Shown here in pieces: positions 17,625-28,446 of a stretch of DNA of 64,000 nucleotides; the first letter of the stretch is position 1; each line of letters opens with the position of its first letter. The stretch spans positions 4,650,001-4,714,000 of the forward strand of contig NZ_CP121682.1 of NCBI RefSeq assembly GCF_029760955.1. The letters are read 5' to 3'. The notes beneath the pieces are model-generated. The model ran no database searches. It saw only the letters and a list, made by a program, of their open reading frames with translations, and was not told where the DNA came from. Source of the stretch: Streptomyces cathayae. Lineage in GTDB: Bacteria > Actinomycetota > Actinomycetes > Streptomycetales > Streptomycetaceae. Made by a program: the position numbers and the translations under genes.

Positions 17625-19159
17625 GTGTGACGGCGAAACGGGTCATCGCCGGCCGCTACGAACTGTCCACGCTCATCGGGCAGGGCGGCATGGGCCAGGT
17701 CTGGACGGCCTACGACAAGCGGCTGGACCGGCGGGTGGCGGTCAAGCTGCTGCGCCCGGACAAGGTGGCCGGGCAGGAGGCCGACGAACTGCGCCGCCGG
17801 TTCGTGCGCGAGTGCCGGGTGACCGCCCAGGTCGACCACCCCGGTCTGGTCACCGTGCACGACGCGGGCAGCGCGGGCGAGGAACTGTTCCTCGTCATGC
17901 AGTACGTCGACGGCGCCGACCTCGGCGACCACCTCGCCGAGCACAACCCGTACCCGTGGCAGTGGGCGGTGGCGGTCGCCGCGCAGCTGTGTGCCGCGCT
18001 GAGCGCGGTGCACGCCGTGCCGATCGTCCACCGCGACCTCAAGCCGCGCAACGTGATGGTCAAGCAGGACGGCACGGTCACCGTGCTCGACCTGGGGGTC
18101 GCCTCCGTGATGGACAGCGACACCACCCGCCTGACCCACACCGGTTCGCCCATCGGCTCACCCGCCTACATGGCCCCCGAGCAGGCGATGGGCGGCGCGG
18201 TCGGCCCCTACACGGACCTGTACGCACTCGGTGCGCTGCTGCACGAACTGCTCAGCGGCGACGTGCCCTTCGCGGGCTCGACCGCGCTCGGCGTGCTGCA
18301 CCGGCACCTCTACGAGGCACCGCGGCCGGTGCGCCAGATCCGCCAGGAGGTCCCCGAGGCCCTGGAGGCTCTGGTGCTGCGCCTGCTCGCCAAGGACCCG
18401 CAGCACCGCCCCGCCTCCGCCCAGGAGGTCTACGAGCACCTGGCGCTGCTGCTGCCGTCGCGGGGCACGCCCACCGGGGCGCCCCTCGACCCCACACGCC
18501 CCTTCCTGCGCCCGCACGCCCCCTGGCCGGACCTCGCGCGCACGCCCGCGCCCCAACCCGCCCCCGTCGTACCGCCCGCGCCCGTCGCGGAGAAGGCCGA
18601 TGTCGCCGCCGCCGTGGACGAGGTCAAGCGGCTGCTCGGCGAGGGCCGGATCACCCAGGCCGTGGACATCCTCGGCAGGATCCTGCCGATCGCCGCGGAA
18701 CAGCACGGCGAGCGCTCCCCGGTCGTGCGCACCCTGCGCAAGCAGTACGCGGCCACCCTCCTGGACGACGGCCAGTACCGGCGCGCGCTGCCCGAACTGC
18801 GCCGCCTCGCCTCCGAACGCGCCGCCGAGGCGGGCCAGGCCGACCCGGAGTCCCTGCGCCACCGCTACGAGGCCGCCCAGTGCCTGGAGCAGCTCGGCGA
18901 CCCGGCGGCGGCGCTCGCCGAGTACCGGGCCCTGCTGCCGTACTACGAGAACCGGTACGTGGCCGCGGGCGACCCGCAGCTCGCCCATGACGTCCGCCGC
19001 CGCATCGGCCACCTCCTGCTCGCCCTCGGCGACCGCCCCGCCGCGCACGAGACCCTGGCCCGGCTGCTGCACGACGTGGAGCGCGCCCAGGGCCCCGGCC
19101 ACCCCCTCGCCGCCGACATCCGCCGGACACTGGGCTGGCTGGGACAGATGCGCGGATGA
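17621..19159 (+). CDS. Soluble Ser/Thr protein kinase with C-terminal TPR-like region
   Basis: 512 residues from GTG at 17621, overlapping the previous stop. The kinase domain (~8-270) has the glycine loop GQGGMGQV, catalytic Lys K42, HRDLKPRN (D139) and DLG at 157-159, a conservative change from DFG. APE is seen as MAPEQAM. A Pro-rich linker (~285-320) leads to alpha-helical tetratricopeptide-like repeats (~325-512) with alternating L/A/Y residues. No transmembrane helix or PASTA domain is present, so this is a cytosolic Hanks-type kinase. It is likely tethered by the co-translated membrane protein upstream. Known relatives act in Streptomyces development and metabolism, but the target here is unknown. 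Confidence 0.93.
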   Translation: MSVTAKRVIAGRYELSTLIGQGGMGQVWTAYDKRLDRRVAVKLLRPDKVAGQEADELRRRFVRECRVTAQVDHPGLVTVHDAGSAGEELFLVMQYVDGADLGDHLAEHNPYPWQWAVAVAAQLCAALSAVHAVPIVHRDLKPRNVMVKQDGTVTVLDLGVASVMDSDTTRLTHTGSPIGSPAYMAPEQAMGGAVGPYTDLYALGALLHELLSGDVPFAGSTALGVLHRHLYEAPRPVRQIRQEVPEALEALVLRLLAKDPQHRPASAQEVYEHLALLLPSRGTPTGAPLDPTRPFLRPHAPWPDLARTPAPQPAPVVPPAPVAEKADVAAAVDEVKRLLGEGRITQAVDILGRILPIAAEQHGERSPVVRTLRKQYAATLLDDGQYRRALPELRRLASERAAEAGQADPESLRHRYEAAQCLEQLGDPAAALAEYRALLPYYENRYVAAGDPQLAHDVRRRIGHLLLALGDRPAAHETLARLLHDVERAQGPGHPLAADIRRTLGWLGQMRG

Positions 19160-19211
19160 CCTGAACGAACCGGAGGGAAGCCCCGGTCCCGGTGCGCGAG
19201 TACGCCGGATG

Positions 19212-19445
19212 TCAGGTGTCGAAGTCTGCATGCAGCGAGAGAGTTCCGCCGAGGGCGGCGACATAGGCGGCGAGGGTGTCCAGCTGGGGGTTGTTGGCGC
19301 CGCTTTCGAGGCGAGCCACGCGGGCCTGGCTGACTCCGAGCCGGGTGGCCAGGGCACGTTGGCTGAGGCCATGGGCTTCGCGGAGCTGCCGGAGGAAACG
19401 GGCGACGTCTTCGGGGCCGGTACGCAGTTGGGTCTTGGTATGCAT
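19212..19445 (-). CDS. XRE-family HTH regulator linked to VapBC
   Basis: 77 residues from ATG at 19445. A compact XRE helix-turn-helix occupies residues ~16-70, with LSQRALATRLGVSQARVARLESG at its core, and there is no other domain. It follows vapC on the same strand by 20 bp, so it is the third gene of the cassette. Stand-alone HTH proteins of this size often act as antitoxins or autorepressors. An extra regulator in a VapBC operon is not the standard two-gene design. Confidence 0.88.
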   Translation of the reverse strand: MHTKTQLRTGPEDVARFLRQLREAHGLSQRALATRLGVSQARVARLESGANNPQLDTLAAYVAALGGTLSLHADFDT

Positions 19446-19465
19446 AAGAGTGCCTCTACGGGGCC

Positions 19466-19888
19466 TCAGTCCACCGAACCGCGTGGAGCGATCCAACGGT
19501 GCGGCTGTCCGGTGGCCTTGGCGATCGCTTCGAAGTCGGCGTCGTAGTGGAGGAGGACCAGGCCGGAGAGTTCCGCGGTTGCGGCGACCATCAGGTCCAC
19601 TGCTCCCGGGCCGTGGTGTTGTCCTGAGGTGACCAGGAGTTCTTGGACCTGGCGGGCGCGCAGGAGGGTGCGTTCCGGAGCGGGAGTCCAGCCGAAGGCA
19701 TCGTGGAGATAGCGATCCAGGAGAGCACGTTCTTCGCGACCTCCGGCAGCCCGCACCAGCTCGAGTTCGGTCACCTCGCATACGCTGACGCGTCCGGCGT
19801 CGAGCACCTGGGCCCATTCCCGCTCCACGCCCGGCAGGCGGAACAGGCGATTGCAGGCACTCGTGTCGATGAGGAAGGCCTTGCTCAC
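19466..19888 (-). CDS. VapC-type PIN-domain ribonuclease toxin
   Basis: 140 residues. The PIN fold is indicated by an N-terminal LIDTSA (catalytic Asp at residue 8), a central ELELVRAA (acidic), and late acidic residues in DLMVAATAELSG and HYDADFEAIA. These give the four-Asp/Glu metal site of a VapC endoribonuclease. It overlaps the vapB-like gene by 4 nt (19885-19888) and is translationally coupled to it. Free VapC toxins cleave tRNA or rRNA, while the bound antitoxin blocks the active site. Confidence 0.92.
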   Translation of the reverse strand: MSKAFLIDTSACNRLFRLPGVEREWAQVLDAGRVSVCEVTELELVRAAGGREERALLDRYLHDAFGWTPAPERTLLRARQVQELLVTSGQHHGPGAVDLMVAATAELSGLVLLHYDADFEAIAKATGQPHRWIAPRGSVD

Positions 19889-20085
19889 GCTGACGGAGCC
19901 TCACCGAACGCTCCGCCTTCGTGGGCGAGTTCGCTGAGCCGACGCCGGGCGGCCCGGCGTTGGTAGATGGCCCCGGCCGCGATCTCGACGGCCCGGGTAA
20001 GGGTCTCGCTGTCGTCCTCGGTGTCCAGGAGCTGCTTCATCTCGGTGAGACGGTCGTCGTCGATCTCGACGGTGATCGTGGCCAT
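19885..20085 (-). CDS. VapB-type antitoxin
   Basis: 66 residues from ATG at 20085. The beta strand TITVEIDD and following helices (LTEMKQLLDT, SETLTRAVEIAA) suggest a ribbon-helix-helix or related DNA-binding N-terminus. The charged C-terminus (RRRLSELAHEGG) would wrap the PIN toxin encoded next. It is the first gene of the three-gene cassette and sits ~35 bp downstream of a 16-bp palindrome that could be its own operator. Confidence 0.88.
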   Translation of the reverse strand: MATITVEIDDDRLTEMKQLLDTEDDSETLTRAVEIAAGAIYQRRAARRRLSELAHEGGAFGEAPSA

Positions 20086-20120
20086 GGAGTCCTCCCGCTG
20101 TGGTTCCGTACACCGTCATG

Positions 20121-20136
20121 ATAACAAATGAGTTAT
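20121..20136 (-). promoter_or_regulatory. Palindromic operator candidate of the VapBC-XRE cassette
   Basis: ATAACAAATGAGTTAT, a perfect 5-bp inverted repeat with 6-bp spacer, lies in a strikingly AT-rich spot immediately upstream of the VapB gene. That is where type II antitoxins autoregulate. Confidence 0.6.
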
Positions 20137-20406
20137 TTTTGCACGGGCAGTCGTGTGCCCCACGCCATCCCCACCCCCAAGGCGCTGCAAGGAGGCAAGG
20201 TCAAGCAATCGGGCGGCACAAGCGGGCCCGGCCAGGAAGTCTGCTGCACGTTCTTCGGCGCGTCCGCCGCCCTCTGCCCCGGGGATCCCGGTGATCTCTT
20301 TCCCAGCGGTGTCGCCGGAGTCCCCGGCCTTGCTCGGGCCGACGGTGAAACCGGAGCGCCGATGTCGGCAGTGCTCGAAGTCGCGGTGAATCGTTGGTCG
20401 AATGGG

Positions 20407-20435
20407 TTGGCCAGAGCCCGGCCGCTGCCTACTAT
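20407..20435 (+). promoter_or_regulatory. Sigma70-like promoter candidate of the SurA-like gene
   Basis: TTGGCC (20407-20412), a 17-nt spacer and TACTAT (20430-20435) lie 55 bp ahead of the TTG start at 20490. The rest of the 20137-20489 stretch shows no convincing gene. Confidence 0.45.
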
Positions 20436-20489
20436 CGATCACCGCAGGACTTTGTGCACCGCCGCACAAGCTCTCCTCAGGAGGTTTCC

Positions 20490-21134
20490 TTGCACCGCCG
20501 TCGTCGCACCGCGCTCCTCCTCACCGCCGCCCTCACGATGGCGGCCCCCCTGCTCACCGCCTGCGGGAACGACGCGCATCCCGGCGCGGCGGCCGTCGTG
20601 GGCGGACAGCGGATCACGGTGTCGCAGCTGGAGGACCGGGTCGGCGAGATCCGCGCGGCCCAGCGGGAGGCGGTGCCGGAGGCGCAGTACGAGCAGGCCG
20701 TCGCCCGCACCGGCAGCCTCACCCGCGACACCCTGCACGGCATGGTCCTGGACCGTGTGCTGGAGCGCGCCGCGCGCGACGCCGGGGTGAGCGTCACCCC
20801 CAAGGAGGTCCAGCAGATGCGGGCCGGTCTGGAGCAGCAGGCCGGCGGGGCCGAGGCGCTGGAGACGGCCTGGCTGCAGCAGTACGGCATCCCGCCGCAG
20901 CGCCTCGACGACAACCTCCGCCTCCAGGTCCAGGCGCAGAAGCTCGCCCAGCGGCTCGGCGCCGACACCAGCCGGCCCGAGTTCTGGCAGGCCCTGTCCG
21001 AGGCGAGCAGGAAGCTCGACGTCGACCTCAATCCGCGCTACGGCACCTGGGACGACGAGAAGAGCAGCCGCGTCGACGCCAGGACCCCGTGGGTCCGGGA
21101 CGTCACGGTGGACGGAGTCCAGCCGATCGCCTGA
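20490..21134 (+). CDS. SurA-N-like lipoprotein (foldase/PPIase chaperone family)
   Basis: 214 residues with a TTG start at 20490. The start is fixed by CAGGAGG 6 nt before it and by the signal peptide that begins at once (HRRRRTALLLTAALTMAAPLL). The lipobox is LTAC. After the lipid anchor, AAAVVGGQRITVSQLEDRV is the typical opening of SurA N-terminal chaperone domains. The helical core (~60-190) matches the family, and no parvulin PPIase domain follows. It should act outside the membrane in folding of secreted proteins. It lies 84 bp ahead of mazG in the same direction. The TTG start is rare and may keep expression low. Confidence 0.88.
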   Translation: MHRRRRTALLLTAALTMAAPLLTACGNDAHPGAAAVVGGQRITVSQLEDRVGEIRAAQREAVPEAQYEQAVARTGSLTRDTLHGMVLDRVLERAARDAGVSVTPKEVQQMRAGLEQQAGGAEALETAWLQQYGIPPQRLDDNLRLQVQAQKLAQRLGADTSRPEFWQALSEASRKLDVDLNPRYGTWDDEKSSRVDARTPWVRDVTVDGVQPIA

Positions 21135-21218
21135 GGCGGCAGGCTTACTGTCACACCGCGTCGGCCTCCCTGTGGACAACTTTCGGGGGCCGGCGGTTCC
21201 GTGGGTTAGTTTCGGATC

Positions 21219-22235
21219 GTGAACGCAACCAGTCCCGCAGCCCCCTCCGCCGTACTGCCCGGCCGCATCGTCCTGCTCACCACCAGCCACCGTGTCGCGC
21301 CCGGCCTGCTGTCCTGGCCCGCCTGGCAGGCCCTGCACGCGGCCGACCGGGTGCTGTGCGCGGACGGCGCCCATCCGCAGCTGCCGTACCTGCGGGAGGC
21401 GGGCATAGCCGTCGAGGAGGCGGCACCGGCCGCCCGGGACCTGGTCGAGGCCTGCGCCGGCGGGCGGACCGTGGTCGTCGTGGCGACGGGCGAGGGCGAA
21501 CCCGCCCTGACCGACGGACTGGCCCGCCTCGCGGGCACCGGCCGCGTGCGGATGCCGGAGCTGGAGCTGCTGCCCGCCTCCTACGACCTGCCGGGCGCCC
21601 GCCTGCTCGACCTCGTCCAGGTCATGGACCGCATCCGCGCCGAGTGCCCCTGGTCGTCACTGCAGACCCACAAGGGCCTGGCCAAGTACGGCATCGAGGA
21701 GGCGTACGAACTCGTCGAGGCGATCGAGGAGGGCGACCGGGAGGAACTGCGCGAGGAACTGGGCGACGTTCTCCTCCAGGTCGTCTTCCACGCCCGGATC
21801 GCCGAGGAGCACCCGGAGGAGCCCTTCTCCGTCGACGACGTGGCCGGCGGCATCGTCGCCAAGCTCATCCATCGCCACCCGCATGTCTTCGGCGGCGAGA
21901 CGGCGACCACCCCCGAGGAGGTCAAGGCGCACTGGCTGCGCACCAAGGCCGTCGAGAAGCAGCGCACCTCGGTCACCGAGGGCATCCCCATGGGCCAGCC
22001 GGGCCTGGCCCTCGCCGCCAAACTGGCCTCCCGCGTCCGCACCGCCGGCCTGGACGTCCCCCTGCCCCGGGTCGAGGGCATCGGCTACGAGCTGCTCGCC
22101 CTGGCGGTACGGGCCGAAGCGGAGGGCGTCGACCCGGAGGCGGCCCTGCGCGCGGCGGCCCGCGCGTACCGGGACGCGATACGGGCCGCGGAAGGGACCG
22201 GCGAGGAGGCCGGCGGGGAAGCAGCCGGGGAGTAG
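21219..22235 (+). CDS. mazG: Nucleoside triphosphate pyrophosphohydrolase MazG with degenerate methylase-like N-terminus
   Basis: 338 residues from GTG at 21219. No ribosome site precedes it. A TTAGTT -10-like hexamer ends 8 nt before the GTG, suggesting a leaderless transcript. Residues ~130-310 are a MazG domain: IRAECPWSSLQTHKGL, then GIEEAYELVEAIEEGD and EELREELGDVLLQVVFHA with the EExxE and ExxD metal motifs, and a second, weaker half near the C-terminus. Residues 1-120 resemble a shortened tetrapyrrole-methylase domain (GRIVLLTTSH at the start) as in YabN. MazG hydrolyses aberrant or excess NTPs. Confidence 0.93.
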   Translation: MNATSPAAPSAVLPGRIVLLTTSHRVAPGLLSWPAWQALHAADRVLCADGAHPQLPYLREAGIAVEEAAPAARDLVEACAGGRTVVVVATGEGEPALTDGLARLAGTGRVRMPELELLPASYDLPGARLLDLVQVMDRIRAECPWSSLQTHKGLAKYGIEEAYELVEAIEEGDREELREELGDVLLQVVFHARIAEEHPEEPFSVDDVAGGIVAKLIHRHPHVFGGETATTPEEVKAHWLRTKAVEKQRTSVTEGIPMGQPGLALAAKLASRVRTAGLDVPLPRVEGIGYELLALAVRAEAEGVDPEAALRAAARAYRDAIRAAEGTGEEAGGEAAGE

Positions 22236-22297
22236 GGGAGTAACCGGGGGAGTAAGGGGAGGGCTTTCGGGGAGAAGGGGACAGATACGGTCGGGGC

Positions 22298-23584
22298 GTG
22301 ACCGACCAGCCCCAGCACCAGCACCAATCCGAGAGCACCGCGCCCGAACTCTTCACCTGGGAGTTCGCGAGCGATCCGTACCCCGCCTACGCCTGGCTGC
22401 GCGAGCACGCGCCCGTGCACCGGACGCGGCTGCCCAGCGGGGTGGAGGCCTGGCTGGTCACCCGGTACGCCGACGCCCGGCAGACCCTCGCCGACCCCCG
22501 CCTCTCCAAGAACCCGGCGCACCACGACGAGCCCGCCCACGCCAAGGGCAAGACCGGCATCCCCGGTGAGCGCAAGGCCGAGCTGATGACGCATCTGCTC
22601 AACATCGACCCGCCGGACCACACCCGGCTGCGCAGACTGGTCAGCAAGGCGTTCACACCGCGCCGCGTCGCCGAGTTCGAGTCCAGGGTGCAGGAGCTCA
22701 CCGACGGGCTCATCGACCAATTCGCGGACCGCGGCTCCGCCGACCTCATCCACGAGTTCGCCTTCCCGCTCCCCATCTACGCCATCTGCGACCTGCTCGG
22801 CGTCCCCCGGGAGGACCAGGACGACTTCCGGGACTGGGCGGGCATGATGATCCGGCACCAGGGCGGGCCCCGGGGCGGGGTCGCCCGGTCGGTGAAGAAG
22901 ATGCGCGGCTACCTCGCCGACCTCATCCACCGCAAGCGCGAGGCGCTGCCCGCCGAACCCGCCCCCGGCGAGGACCTCATCTCCGGCCTGATCCGCGCCT
23001 CCGACCACGGCGAGCACCTCACCGAGAACGAGGCCGCCGCCATGGCGTTCATCCTGCTGTTCGCCGGTTTCGAGACCACCGTCAACCTCATCGGCAACGG
23101 CACCTACGCCCTGCTCACCCACCCCGAGCAGCGCGAGCGCCTGCAAGCCTCACTCGCCGCCGGGGAGCGCGGGCTGCTGGAGACCGGTGTGGAGGAACTC
23201 CTGCGCTACGACGGGCCCGTGGAGCTGGCCACCTGGCGGTTCGCCACCGAGGCGCTCACCCTCGGCGGACAGCACATCGCGGCCGGCGACCCGGTCCTCG
23301 TCGTCCTGGCCGCCGCGGACCGCGACCCGGAGCGGTTCGCCGATCCCGACGTGCTCGACCTCGCCCGGCGCGACAACCAGCATCTGGGGTACGGCCACGG
23401 CATCCACTACTGCCTGGGCGCCCCGCTGGCCCGGCTGGAGGGCCAGACCGCGCTCGCCACGCTGCTGACCCGGCTGCCGGACCTCAGGCTCGCGTCGGAT
23501 CCGGCCGAACTGCGCTGGCGCGGCGGGCTCATCATGCGCGGACTGCGGACCCTGCCGGTGGAATTCAGCCCATGGCCGAAGTGA
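22298..23584 (+). CDS. Cytochrome P450 (CYP107-like)
   Basis: 428 residues from GTG at 22298. The I-helix is LLFAGFETTVN (AGxET), the K-helix ExxR is EELLRY preceded by the usual context, and the haem loop is YGHGIHYCLGAPLAR with Cys372 as thiolate ligand. It is soluble, with no membrane anchor, as for bacterial class I P450s. No ferredoxin or reductase gene is nearby, so electrons must come from elsewhere. Its position between mazG and the rpf genes matches a conserved streptomycete P450 (CYP107U1 in S. coelicolor, by recollection) reported to affect development. That link is from memory and unproven here. Confidence 0.95.
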   Translation: MTDQPQHQHQSESTAPELFTWEFASDPYPAYAWLREHAPVHRTRLPSGVEAWLVTRYADARQTLADPRLSKNPAHHDEPAHAKGKTGIPGERKAELMTHLLNIDPPDHTRLRRLVSKAFTPRRVAEFESRVQELTDGLIDQFADRGSADLIHEFAFPLPIYAICDLLGVPREDQDDFRDWAGMMIRHQGGPRGGVARSVKKMRGYLADLIHRKREALPAEPAPGEDLISGLIRASDHGEHLTENEAAAMAFILLFAGFETTVNLIGNGTYALLTHPEQRERLQASLAAGERGLLETGVEELLRYDGPVELATWRFATEALTLGGQHIAAGDPVLVVLAAADRDPERFADPDVLDLARRDNQHLGYGHGIHYCLGAPLARLEGQTALATLLTRLPDLRLASDPAELRWRGGLIMRGLRTLPVEFSPWPK

Positions 23585-23771
23585 TTTCCTGAACGGTCAC
23601 CGGACATTTGACGTAGCGATCCGCCGGACGGGCCCGTGACGGCCGCCGGGTTGCCGCCGAAGTGGCTTTTGTGCAGCCTCCGCACACCTCCGGCGTGACC
23701 GTCGGGACCCCTCCGGACACGGTCCGTCGCCTCGTCGCCGAAGTGGCACAAACGTGACACCCACTCAACTC

Positions 23772-23818
23772 TGTGATCTTCATGTGATCTGCGCGGCATG
23801 AACTTGTGACAAGTGATT
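23772..23818 (+). promoter_or_regulatory. Phased TGTGATC-type repeats upstream of the first rpf gene
   Basis: TGTGATC occurs at 23772-23778 and 23783-23789 (11 bp apart). TGTGAC follows at 23805 (another 22 bp) and AGTGAT at 23812. They lie in the 335-bp gene-free region 23585-23919. The 11-bp phasing places them on one helix face, suggesting a cooperative regulator site. Confidence 0.45.
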
Positions 23819-23919
23819 GTCTGCGGCTACGTTCACCCATCAAGCACGGTGCATCGGTTGCACAGCTGCGCAGTTCGACTCGCCGTGCGGGTAACTGTTG
23901 TCCTGCGAAAGGTCTCCGC

Positions 23920-24933
23920 ATGCTCTCCGGGAACGGGCGTCACCGTCGCCCCCGCCAGGCTCCGGCTCTCGTCGTCGCTGCCGGAGTGACCGGCTCAGCC
24001 ATCGCGATTCCGCTTCTCGGGGCCAGCGGCGCCAGCGCGGCCGAGGGTCCGACCTGGGACCGGGTCGCGGAGTGCGAGACCGGTGGCTCATGGAGCCAGA
24101 ACTCCGGCAACGGCTACTACGGCGGCCTGCAGTTGACCCAGGCGGACTGGGAGAAGTACGGCGGCCTCGACTACGCGTCCAGTGCCGACCAGGCCAGCCG
24201 TGGGCAGCAGATAGCCGTGGCCGAGAAGGTCCTCGCCGACCAGGGGGTCGGTGCGTGGCGGGCCTGCGGCCTGCTGTCGGGCCTGGGCGGCGACTCGGGC
24301 AAGGCCGGCGCCGACACCGGCGCGGACGGCGGCTCGTCGTGCGACTCGTCCGGCACCGGAGGCTCCGCCACCCCGGCGCCCTCGCAGTCCTCCGGCGCCT
24401 CGTCGGACGGCAAGGGCGGCAACGGGGGCAACGGCGACAAGAGTGCTGAGGGAGGTAAGGGGCAGGAGGTGGACGAAGGGTCCAAGTCCGGCGGTTCGGA
24501 CGCCGAGCCGGACGCCTCTCCCTCCGCTTCCGCTCCTCCCTCCGCCTCGGCCTCCGCCAAGGGGGGCGACTCGGGCAAGTCGGGACAGAAGGCGGGTTCT
24601 TCGGACACATCCGCGAGTGAGGCCCCCACCGGCCGTCACCGCGGCGCCAGCGCCGAGGAGCAGGTGCGCGAGGACCGCGAGTCCGGAAGCTCCGGCCGGC
24701 ACGCCTCGCGTGGCGGTCTCGGCCTCTCGCGCGGCCTCGACGGCTCGCCCCGGACCGACAGGGCTCCCGTGGGTGCCGGAATCGGTCCCTCGGTCGCCGC
24801 CGACTCCCTTGCGCTCGGCGGTGGATGGCTCACCCAGTACAGCGGGGGCGACGAGGCCGCGGGCGCGGCGGTCTCCGACCCCATCCTTCCCGGTCAGGCG
24901 CTTGTGTTCGGATTCGGGTCGGGCGAGGGCTGA
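23920..24933 (+). CDS. Resuscitation-promoting factor-like muralytic enzyme with long Ser/Gly tail
   Basis: 337 residues from ATG at 23920 (GAAAGG 9 nt upstream). The signal peptide ends near ASGASA (residue 40). The Rpf transglycosylase domain (~44-118) has TWDRVAECETGGSW with catalytic Glu53 and the paired cysteines, and GYYGGLQL. Residues ~125-337 are low-complexity (Gly, Ser, Ala, Lys, Glu) with no LysM. It is probably a cell-wall-spanning linker, ending in a mildly hydrophobic segment. Rpf proteins cleave peptidoglycan to promote spore germination and growth restart. It is adjacent to rpfA and probably the S. coelicolor RpfC counterpart by position. Confidence 0.92.
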   Translation: MLSGNGRHRRPRQAPALVVAAGVTGSAIAIPLLGASGASAAEGPTWDRVAECETGGSWSQNSGNGYYGGLQLTQADWEKYGGLDYASSADQASRGQQIAVAEKVLADQGVGAWRACGLLSGLGGDSGKAGADTGADGGSSCDSSGTGGSATPAPSQSSGASSDGKGGNGGNGDKSAEGGKGQEVDEGSKSGGSDAEPDASPSASAPPSASASAKGGDSGKSGQKAGSSDTSASEAPTGRHRGASAEEQVREDRESGSSGRHASRGGLGLSRGLDGSPRTDRAPVGAGIGPSVAADSLALGGGWLTQYSGGDEAAGAAVSDPILPGQALVFGFGSGEG

Positions 24934-25100
24934 CATTCGAAAAGGCGCGTCGATGGCGGCAGTTGAGGTCATATTTCGTGCTGAATGTCCGTTATAAAGG
25001 CGATGAGAGATAGGTCTCAGAAGCCCTGATCGTCTTTGATTATCCGCAGGGCGCGTGTCTACGGTCAGGACCGCTCGCCACCGCGGGCCCCGGCTGCCGC

Positions 25101-27726
<2,626 letters not shown>

Positions 27727-27824
27727 CGACCCGGCTCCGCCAGTCGTCCGTACGTCCCCGGAGACGGTCCCGTACCGTGTCCGGGGACGTACGCGCGTAT
27801 GAAATGTGAACGGGAGACGGGGAC

Positions 27825-28301
27825 ATGGCCGTGAAGGACCGGGACCGCTTCTCCACCGCTACCAGGATCCGGCTGATCGGTGAGCAGACCGCGGCCCGGG
27901 TCTACCGTTCGCAGACCAGACGCCAGGCCCGCCGTTCCCGGCTGACCGGCCGGGCCGCGCTGCTCGCCCTGGTGGTCTGCTCGCTGATCGTGGCGCTCGC
28001 CTACCCCATGCGGCAGTACGTGTCCCAGCGCGCCGAGATCGCCGACCTCCAGCAGGAGCAGGACGAGGCCCGCCGGCGGGTCGAGGAACTGCGCGACCTC
28101 AAGGCACGCTGGCAGGACGACGCCTACGCCGAGCAGCGGGCCCGCGAGCGGCTGCACTACGTCATGCCCGGCGAGACCGGCTACATCGTGATCGACCCGG
28201 GCACGGCCGAGAAGTCGCGCACCGACCTCGGAGCGGCCGACCGCCCCTGGTACGCGAACGTCTGGGACGGGGTCGACAGGTCCGACGCCGCCGCGCGGTG
28301 A
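27825..28301 (+). CDS. FtsB/DivIC-family septum formation initiator
   Basis: 158 residues. A basic cytoplasmic N-terminus (RSQTRRQARRSR) precedes a single membrane helix (~46-64, RAALLALVVCSLIVALAYPM). A leucine/charged coiled coil (~70-105, IADLQQEQDEARRRVEEL) and the conserved C-terminal block YAEQRARERLHYVMPGETGYIVID follow. This is the bitopic DivIC/FtsB layout that, with FtsL and FtsQ, activates septal peptidoglycan synthesis. In Streptomyces it matters for sporulation septation. The gene sits between eno and the DUF501 gene in the conserved actinobacterial order. Confidence 0.95.
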   Translation: MAVKDRDRFSTATRIRLIGEQTAARVYRSQTRRQARRSRLTGRAALLALVVCSLIVALAYPMRQYVSQRAEIADLQQEQDEARRRVEELRDLKARWQDDAYAEQRARERLHYVMPGETGYIVIDPGTAEKSRTDLGAADRPWYANVWDGVDRSDAAAR

Positions 28302-28446
28302 GCCCCGGGTTTAGCCTTACTACCCTCAGCCGTCGTTCCGGGCCACCGCCTTCCGGAGCCCTCTGGGCCCGCTGAAGCCCTTCAGGAGCCCTCCAGGAGT
28401 CCGGGAGGGCCGCACGTCCCGTACAGAGACCCGCAGAAAGACACGT

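Noticed and set aside
20128..20790. A 220-codon plus-strand frame with Cys and Pro-rich start
   Set aside because: It overlaps the SurA-like gene out of frame. Its N-terminal part lacks coding-type GC3 bias and a ribosome site.
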